Below are positions 56,513 through 64,000 of a stretch of 64,000 bases of DNA, piece after piece. The notes beneath the pieces were generated by a model. It saw nothing but the letters and a program-made list of their open reading frames with translations. It ran no database searches and had not been told where the DNA came from. Position 1 is the stretch's first letter, and every line of letters begins with the position of its first letter. Location of the stretch: assembly GCA_020744225.1 (NCBI GenBank), contig JAGMWG010000020.1:744001-808000 (forward strand), given 5' to 3'. Position numbers and translations under genes: made by a program. Source of the DNA: Paraphoma chrysanthemicola. Taxonomy: Eukaryota; Ascomycota; Dothideomycetes; Pleosporales; Phaeosphaeriaceae.

Positions 56513-56906
56513 GGCGAGAGCAATTGGGGTGGAGCGGAGAGGGTGAGGGTGGGTGTCGAGCTGGGTGGTAGGTCGACGTTGTGCTCGGATGATCTCAAAG
56601 ATGAGGCTTGGCGAGGCTGCTGACCTAACACATGCTAGCCAACTAGCACCAACACAAATACAATGCAGTCAAGGCATCACCAATGGTCCCTCCTGAACAC
56701 ACCCGCAGGCTAAAGCGCACAGCATGATCTAGGCTACATTGCGACTGTCGCGGTCGCTCAATTGGTTGTAATCGTCATGGTGATTATCTGAGGACTCTTG
56801 TTCGCACTGGTTATATGAAATAGCTGTCGATGCATCGTCCAAACGATTCATATATACTTCCCCCTCAGCAGCCCAATCACTAACTATCAGCTTCACACCC
56901 AGCATC
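56513..56906. other. Divergent promoter of COX4 and nicotinamidase
   Basis: About 390 nt between the start codons. A TATA-like ATATATAC lies on the minus strand (GTATATAT on plus) around 56850. Nothing else is seen. Confidence 0.4.
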
Positions 56907-57635
56907 ATGTCTTTTAAGCCAGCGCTGGTCATTGTAGACGTCCAGGAAGACTTCTGTCCGCCAGTAAGTCTATGCGCGAGATTAGTTGCGAAGCTCACAA
57001 TGCAGAATGGTGCTCTGGCAGTAGCAGGCGGTCGCGATATCGTGCCTGCCGTCAACGAGCTGCTCTCTCTCCCGTTTGCCCTCAAGGTCGCAACGAAAGA
57101 CTTCCACCCGCCAGACCACATATCGTTCGCATCAAACCACGCCGCACCCAACAACAAGCCATTCGAGTCGACGGTGGAGATCATAAATCCACACAACCCC
57201 GACGAGTCGCAAGAGACGCGCCTATGGCCGGATCACTGCGTGCAGGGGACAAAGGGCTCTGAGCTACTTCCAGAGCTGGACGTAAAAAAGGTTGACAAGA
57301 TTGTCGAGAAAGGGCAAGACAAGCGCGTAGAGATGTACTCTGCGTTTGCTGACCCTTTCACGAGTCCATGTGTTGCGCGCAGTGATCTAGCAAAGACGCT
57401 CAAGGACACTGGAGTCACAGATGTGTTTGTAGTGGGACTCGCCGCTGACTACTGCGTGAAGTTCACTGCAATTGACGCACAGAAGGAGGGCTTCAAGACA
57501 TGGGTCATTGGCGAGGCGACGAAAGCAGTAGACCCGTCTTCATTGGGTGATGTTCACAAAGAGTATGAGCGCGTTGGGATAACAGTGATTGGGAAGGACG
57601 ATGCGCAGATTGAACGAGTCAGGAAGCTATCGTGA
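56907..57635 (+). CDS. PNC1: Nicotinamidase (Pnc1-type)
   Basis: Exon 1 is 56907-56963 and exon 2 is 57006-57635. The 42-nt intron (CCA|GTAAGT ... ATGCAG) gives 228 residues. Catalytic residues are in place: Asp11 (ALVIVDVQEDF), the metal-site group in KDFHPPDH (Asp51, His53, His57) and the nucleophile in LAADYCVK (Cys169). Isochorismatase-fold features continue (DHCVQGTKGSELLPELDVKK, DVFVVGLAADYCV). The enzyme converts nicotinamide to nicotinate in the NAD+ salvage pathway, relieving inhibition of sirtuins. The intron length is a multiple of three and has no stop, so retention would insert 14 residues next to the active site. Confidence 0.9.
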   Translation: MSFKPALVIVDVQEDFCPPVSLCARLVAKLTMQNGALAVAGGRDIVPAVNELLSLPFALKVATKDFHPPDHISFASNHAAPNNKPFESTVEIINPHNPDESQETRLWPDHCVQGTKGSELLPELDVKKVDKIVEKGQDKRVEMYSAFADPFTSPCVARSDLAKTLKDTGVTDVFVVGLAADYCVKFTAIDAQKEGFKTWVIGEATKAVDPSSLGDVHKEYERVGITVIGKDDAQIERVRKLS

Positions 57636-58492
57636 GTAGCATAGGGCGGAAGAAGGGTCTTGGGCTGTACCTAGGGGCCTGACAGCTCAGGGCGCGAGGC
57701 GCAACGTCAGCGATGCCAGATTACCGCCGAGACGGGAGCTGGATGCGACGGAGGGTCAGACGGCCCATCGCGGAATGAACCTAATACGAACACCTGCATT
57801 CGTTGAAGGGACTACAATTACCAGGCACTCGCTGTAGTTTCGTATAGCAAGGTCAGCCTCGTTGATGTACAGCCGGTGCATATTCTGTGCTCATAGAGAC
57901 TGCCGAGACCTCCGCAAGGCGGGGCACGGCCATGCTCAAGATGATCCCGCACGCTTCCAAGGTTTACCTCCAGTGCAACAGGTCATCTGGGCCAAGCAGC
58001 ATGTAATTAGCATCTCCGGTAATCGCTGGCACCCGCGTTCCGACAGACAGGTGAAGGATTTTGTCTTTACCTGCTGCAGCCAGACACGTCCTGCTCCTGT
58101 ACGCGGGGCACAAAATTGTGAGGGCCTAGTCGTCATCGCTCGGCGCGGAAGTTCACTTCGCGTCACCGGCCGACCTGTTTACTTCCAACGCCGATACTTT
58201 GCTGCCTGACTTCACAGCCCTCCCTCTACTCGGCGTATTGCCCTTTCTTCTCCTGGCGCACCGACTACTCGAGTAGACACACCACGATGCCGCACATACC
58301 GGGAGTCTCGCACAGGCGCCGAGCCTCGCTGACAAGTGCGTCATTCCCTGCGCTTCCGATGTACTGTGGTACAAACAAGAGGAAAACTGCAGAAATGCTA
58401 ACTGCTGTGATTGTGAGTGTGTAGGCAGCCGAGGATCCTCCATAGACGAGACGCGCCATGGCGACGAAACCAACAAGGAGGACGAGACGGTC
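57636..58492. other. Intergenic plus possible 5' end of the OSBP gene
   Basis: The frame leading into the OSBP gene's exon at 58493 is open from about 58285, so an upstream coding exon is possible (GSSIDETRHGDETNKED just before 58493). The rest shows nothing; the plus-strand frame at 57862-58209 has no feature. Confidence 0.4.
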
Positions 58493-60427
58493 ATGGACGC
58501 AGACCAGGGGAACAGTACGTCTGGAAAGCACGGAAGAGTGGGAAGAAACAACTGACCTGAACCACAGTGCTCATGCATATCATATCGCAATTGCGACCCG
58601 GCGCCGATCTCAGCCGTGTAACACTACCGACTTTCATTCTGGAGCCACGGTCCATGCTGGAGCGCATAACAAAGTTGGTGAATAACCAGGCGGGAACGCA
58701 GTAGAATACTGACGGTTGAGACAGCTTCATGGCGCACCCTGAGACGATGCTGCCCATTCCGACCATAGACGATCCAGTCAAGCGATTCGTAGCAGTGACC
58801 AAGTTCTACCTGAGCGGCTGGCACATTAAACCCCCGTATGGCTTTGTAGCATAGTCGCACCGCCCACAAGCACCAGCTGATGATAGCACAGGGGAGTGAA
58901 GAAGCCGCTCAATCCCATTCTCGGCGAGATCTTCACGGGCTACTGGGACTACCCAGACGGAACCAAAGGATACTACATCTCTGAGCAGACCTCGCATCAC
59001 CCGCCCAAATCGAGCTATTTCTTCATGGCACCAGAGCATAACATACGGATTGATGGCTGTCTGAAGCCGCGGAGCAAGTTCTTGGGCAACTCAGCTGCGA
59101 GTCTGATGGAGGGTATCGCAGTCTTGCGGCTCCTGAACACCGGCGAGCGATTGTACGTGTCTGCAATTCTGCTCTAGAATCGTGACTGACCGTCGAGTAG
59201 TTTCGTTACCCAGCCGAATATGTACGCACGAGGTATCCTCTTCGGCACGATGAAGTACGAGCTTGGCGACCACGCATCCATTCGGTGTCCAGAAACCGGA
59301 ATGGTCGCTGATCTCGAGTTCAAGACAAGAGGCTACTTCAGTGGGACGTACAACGCCATCGGCGGCTTCATCAAAGACCCGCATGGGAAGAATCTTTACG
59401 AGTTCTCTGGCCTGTGGAACGAAGAAATGTATATCAAGGACCTCACAGTATGTCACAGCAAGATTTTCTTCGTGCTTAGACACTCACTGATGTGACATAG
59501 ACTGGAAAGAAGGAGCTCCTGTTTGATGCAACACACGCGAAGCACAGTCCTCCCCTAGCACGACCGCTTGAGGAGCAAGATGAGCGCGAGTCACAAAGGC
59601 TATGGCATGATGTTACCGAAGCTGTTAAACGACGAGACCAGGACGCTGCGACAGATGCCAAAGCAAAGATTGAGGATCGACAACGAGACGAGGCTGCCAA
59701 GCGTAACAGCGATGGAGTTGACTGGCACCCGCAGCTATTCCGCCGAGTCCAGGGTGGCCATGGTGGGCCAGAAGAAGGAGAAGAAGACTTGGAATGGATT
59801 ATCAACGCTAAAATGTAAGTGAGATATCCAAACCACGACGAACTTGTGCTAACAACAAGAAGTGATGGGAAGACCCCGCAAGAAGTGGCCAAGCAAATTC
59901 TGCAGATACACGCTGTGCTACCGGGACAGAAGCCACAGCGACAATTCAACATTCCATCACGAGGAAACAGTTACCAACATAATGTGGGCCACGCTTCTCA
60001 GGGAGCCTCCCTGCAACAAAGCGCACACCCACTTGACCCTGTTTCATCACAGGAAAGCGCCCCTCAGCATACTGTTTCGCAGCACTCTGCACAGCAACCG
60101 CTGCAGCCAGCGGCGGCCTCCCAGCAGTCAGATCGTGATGTTGATCAGCTTGTTGCCGCAACACAAGCAACAACTCTAGAGCCCAGCCGCTCGCTCACGA
60201 AGCACACATTCGATCGCGACCCGTCGAATCCATCAGTCACGCCACTTGACAAGCCACAGTCATTCGGTGAAAACGTACCCGCTTCGACACAAGAGAAAAT
60301 AGCGAAAGAGCTACCGCCGAGCAAACTACTGAATTCGAATCCAGCTCCCGAGCCAAAGCAGGATTCGTTAACGCGACAGGATAGTGAAACGCACGAAGAG
60401 GATGAATTCCATGATGCGCAATCATAA
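58493..60427 (+). CDS. Oxysterol-binding-protein-related lipid transfer protein
   Basis: Seven exons join in phase: 58493(or earlier)-58514, 58568-58673, 58725-58835, 58892-59152, 59201-59447, 59501-59814 and 59860-60427, giving at least 542 residues. The spliced product contains LRPGADLSRVTLPTFILEPR, then SMLERIT joined to NFMAHPE, FVAVTKFYLSGWHIKPP joined to GVKKPLNPILGE, and the OSBP signature EQTSHHPP. Later parts include QPNMYARGILFGTMKYELGD and GLWNEEMYI. These proteins move sterols and phosphoinositides between membranes at contact sites. The C-terminus is a Gln/Ser/Pro-rich extension of about 190 residues, longer than in the small Osh proteins. No PH or ankyrin domain is seen. The start is the first in-frame ATG after the intron-free stretch and could lie upstream. 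Confidence 0.85.
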
Positions 60428-61062
60428 GATATGAAGTGGATGACTATGTCCGATTGAGTGCGTCGCTAGCATACTGCGAGTTGTTTTGCCAGGGCTTTCA
60501 ATCTACTAGCATACCCTAAGCATCAAGCAAATGAGAGAAGAGACTCGTGTCGGAGCAGATGCGCTTGACACACATGAAAGTACTGGTCATGTGCTCTATA
60601 GCGGATAGATGCGCGCTGCCATGATCAAAGACACTAATAATCCCATGATATCTCGTCCCGGGGAAGTCGGTTCACTTTCAGCGGGTAATATCTATTCTTG
60701 GCACTGGCAGCCTTGCGCTAGACCCAGTCGACTTAGTGCCACAGCTCAAATACCTATGGTAATATCGCAACATCTGCACTAGCACTCAACTTGTGTCTTT
60801 ACCCCTTTGCTGCCTCGCAATCGATATTGATGTCAAGGCTGCAACACCATTCTGCCCGATAGTTTCCACTTCAACAGGCCAGGCACAATTCGTTCTTGGA
60901 CTCCGATTGATCCCCCTGAATCCTTCCGTGTGTCAGGAACAAGTGTACATAAAGTTACATACCACTCGCTCTTAGAAACCACCAGCGATTTCTGACGTTT
61001 CTATCCACTCTCCAAATAATCATAAATCCTTCTCTACCCCCGCTAAACACCACATCGCCGCA
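60428..61062. other. Intergenic, promoter of the F-box gene
   Basis: About 635 nt without coding features. Confidence 0.45.
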
Positions 61063-64000
61063 ATGGGCTCATTCGATTGCTACTGCGCCCTCTGTTCTGG
61101 TCCGCTGGGCAAATACCGCATCAAGCTCGGCTCCACGCGCAAGGCAGCACTCGCAAGACGCAGAAATATAATCGAGCGGGAAAGACGAAAGTTAATGGGT
61201 GAGGATGTTGAGGAGTTTTCAAAGGAATATATAGATAGAGCCAAAGAGGAGTTTAAAAAGGCGATGAAGGAAGAGAGGGAAGCGGAGGAGAAGGCCAAGT
61301 TAGATGCGGATAGAAAGCGTAAGATGAAAGAAGCTGAAGAGGATGAGGATGATGGTGGAGAGTGGGTGGAGGGGGCCGGGGGTGACAGTGGGGACAATGA
61401 TGACGATGACGACGATGGGCCATGGGACAGCGATGAAACGTCGATCGCGACTATCGAACTCGAAGAATTGGCTGTTGAGACCGAAGAATGGGAGAATAGA
61501 AGCCCAGATCATTCTGATGACGACGACGAAAGCCATGATGACAGCAATGCTGGCAATATGGACCTCGACTTCGACGACGGCATGTCGGAAAGTTCCGAAC
61601 TCAGTATATCGGATGGCTTCGACTTTCATCAAGATTGCGGGGATGAGACGTCCAGTTGGTTTAGCGACTATGAAATGGCCTCTTATGATCCGGACAAAGC
61701 CACAAAGGAGGATATCCAGTGGACGGACAGATGCAGGGTGCTGGGTCTCAACACGGATCTGGACGAGGACAAAAAGGCCTTTATAAGTGGCAGGGGAAGA
61801 TATGATGATCTCGTAAGTCACCATCATCGATTCATTGATGTAGAGACGTCGTTGTAACAGCATCAGTATGAGTTTCGCATCAAGAAAGCAGGGCTTGACC
61901 CAAAGGACAACGGACGTGGCGAACATTCCGTCTTCCACGCCTATGAGCCAAACGAACCCGGCGAGGAGCAGCAAATCCCCACCTTCCCTTTCCACGAAGA
62001 GTGTTACAAGCTACTAGCACGACGTCTAGGCCATCGCAACCGCAAGGACATCGACAGAGACATCCTATACGAAATCATGGCGCAGCTCACGGAGCCTTGG
62101 CCCCGGGTGCTAGAGCTCGACTACGGGGATTTTGATGGAGCAGGGCAGGGGTGGGAGTGTATTGCTGGCGAAGAGTGGGTGATACTGGATCCGAGGCCAC
62201 GGCCTGGAATCGAAGAAGAGGTCAGAAGCATGCTTCCTGCAAGTTTATTTGATCGTCCAGTGGAACAACCCTTGGATCTGGCGCACAAGGTTCGACGCGA
62301 TCCGCTCACGGTGCTTCCATATGATGTGTTGTATGGCATCTTCGCACACCTCTCCGTCAAAGACACAAAATGTTTGGTCAATACTTCGTGGCACGTCTTC
62401 AACGCGACCCGCGAACCACAGTTCTGGCGACATATGATTCGCCTTCATATTATACCATTCTTCTACGAGCTCGACGATATGCTCAAAGACACAACGTTTC
62501 CGGATACCTTTGACTGGCGCGGCGCATTTCAATGGCTCAACGAGATCACGAAACCGAAGTTCGGCATGGAGGGCCCGTTGATGGCGATTGCAAACCGTCG
62601 ACGGATCTGGGATGCATGCAGCCAGCTGGCGCCACTGTACCACGAGAAGCTACATGCTGAAGAGTACCACGATCCTGTTGCCGAAGAAGCGGCTGCTATC
62701 ATGGCGACAGCAAAAGTATACCACCATGCGGTCACCACATTTCCCCAGCCTGCCGTCAATGAAGTCGCGACCAAGACCATCCAATTTATCTGCTCGTGGT
62801 CTGAAGTCGGTTTCCGCGCATGCGACTTCGAGACTTACTGGACCGATGCATATGGCGATTTAGTCGGCATTAGCGTTGACTTCGGCTCGGGTCTACGTAT
62901 CTTCGGCAGCACGAATGGCGTCAAGGGTCAGTCTCTACGGATTCCGTCCGGAGCATGGATCCAGGAAATTCGGCTGCGGATCCGTGAAGTCTCGCTGGGG
63001 ACAGGTGATGATAAAGCTCAGATCACTGGACCTGAGGACCTTCGCGCGTTAGGTGCGGCTAGCATCAACGGCATGCAAATAATGTTGACGAATGGGACGG
63101 ACAAGAATATCAGAGGAGCTGGATATGATCGGAATCATCGGAGTCTGCAAGTTCTAGACGGTCTGTGCATGGTCGGTATAACAGGTGAATTCGCAGCGGT
63201 AAGTCGGTTATCAATCCTCTTGATCTGTCCATACTAACTACTCGTACCCAGGACGGCAGAATTTCTTCCATCGGCCTCCTCCAAGCTCCCAACCCATCCA
63301 CTTCTTCCAAATCCACTCCACATCCAACACCAACATACCATCCCTCCCAAACGCACCTCTGGACCCCGAGAGGCACACACGTCTACTCCAGTTCCGGCCT
63401 CACGCACCCCATCTGGTCCAACCCAACAAAAAGCCTGCACGCCTTCCCACCACCCCTCTCTTCATCCCAGCCCGCATTCCCACACCCCGACCTCATCCCT
63501 CACCATATCATCTGCTGGTCCCAACAACCCTCATCATACACAACCCTACGCCAGATCTGCGTCCTCCAAATCCCCGACCAACATGGCACGAGCGTCATCG
63601 GGATATGGCAGAAAACAAACCACATTCACGGCGCCGCGGAACATATCGGGACAAACGGACCCGTGCATGCGATGCTGGGTGACGAGTGGATACAGAATGG
63701 CGATGAGAAGAATGGCAAGTTGGATTTATATGATAAGGCGAAAGCGTGGGATGAGCGGTTCATGACGTACTTTGATATTGATGGCCACGGGGGAGAAGTC
63801 GTGAGCGAAGTACATGTCACGCGTGATCGGCGGTGTATTAAGTTAGTTACGAATCGTGGGCGGGAGGGGATGTTTGGGGATACTGTCTCCGGGGATGATT
63901 TGGACCAAGGGTGTAGGGAATGGGATGTTAAGAAAGCAGAAGCAGATGAGATTATCGTTGGTTTGAGTGCGTGTTTTGGACGCTTGGGTGGGTGGAGTCC
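61063..64000 (+). CDS. Large F-box protein, cut by the right edge
   Basis: Exons 61063-61812, 61861-63198 and 63252 to beyond 64000 join in phase (GTAAGT donors, AACAG and CCCAG acceptors). At least 945 residues are present. The N-terminus has a short Cys motif (CYCALCSGPLG), a Lys/Glu coiled coil, and a long acidic Asp/Glu/Ser region (residues about 105-200). Exon 2 holds an F-box around residue 397: RDPLTVLPYDVLYGIFAHLS, VNTSWHVFNATREPQFWRHM. The C-terminal half has features of a sugar- or ligand-binding beta domain (DFGSGLRIFGSTNG, FGDTVSGDD) but no family is certain. Such proteins are substrate adaptors of SCF ubiquitin ligases. The 3' end is outside the window. Confidence 0.75.

Noticed and set aside
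61300..61995. 231-codon minus-strand frame
   Set aside because: Opposite the acidic region of the F-box gene; hydrophobic composition arises from reading GAN codons backwards.
1..64000. tRNA, rRNA, CRISPR and secondary-metabolite backbone genes
   Set aside because: Box-B-like motifs I noticed lie inside or beside coding sequence without a matching acceptor arm; no spaced repeats and no PKS/NRPS/terpene synthase motifs were seen.

Overview
The window is filamentous ascomycete DNA, most likely from a Dothideomycete. Genes carry many short GT-AG introns (about 42-60 nt, with CTRAC-like branch sites). The gene families are fungal: HET domains, Zn2Cys6 regulators, F-box-like/2EXR proteins, an S28 peptidase and a CorA-like membrane protein. 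One uncharacterised family at 30.6-32.1 kb is one I associate with Dothideomycetes. There is no operon structure, and I saw no CRISPR array, rRNA or tRNA. The class-level placement is inference from gene families only.

Left part (about 1-34 kb): an accessory-looking region. From left to right it holds a truncated gene at the edge; a divergent HET-like membrane protein; a small disordered protein; a CorA-like membrane protein; a long ORF-poor stretch (7.6-9.2 kb); a dynamin-like GTPase; a decayed pogo-type transposon (12.4-13.1 kb); a HET protein whose C-terminus carries a Myb/SANT-like domain; a broken gene with a G9 run (16.6-17.3 kb); an F-box-like protein; a SnoaL-like protein; a RING-like protein; a membrane-anchored protein with a paralogue at 39.3-40.0 kb; a 2EXR/F-box-like protein; a large HET protein; several uncharacterised genes; and a spliced 100-residue, six-cysteine secreted protein (32.3-32.7 kb). 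Three HET-type proteins, a dynamin-like GTPase and a CorA-like protein within 27 kb suggest a self/non-self or stress-response neighbourhood.

Right part (about 34-64 kb): mostly ordinary housekeeping or conserved genes. These are a methionine-permease-like transporter, a hotdog thioesterase, the membrane-anchored paralogue, a small gene whose 3' coding end is tandemly duplicated, a type-I surface protein, small membrane and cysteine proteins, a dual-specificity phosphatase, an S28 serine carboxypeptidase, a Zn2Cys6 regulator divergent from the KEOPS subunit CGI121, cytochrome c oxidase subunit IV, nicotinamidase, an oxysterol-binding protein and an F-box protein cut by the right edge.

The most unusual items are: (1) the 51-nt tandem duplication of a C-terminal coding tail including its stop codon (40.82-40.93 kb), placed so that splicing or retaining a 56-nt intron gives almost the same protein; (2) the HET-Myb fusion; (3) the candidate secreted effector. 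Exon boundaries were worked out by hand from splice signals and reading-frame agreement. No search was run.
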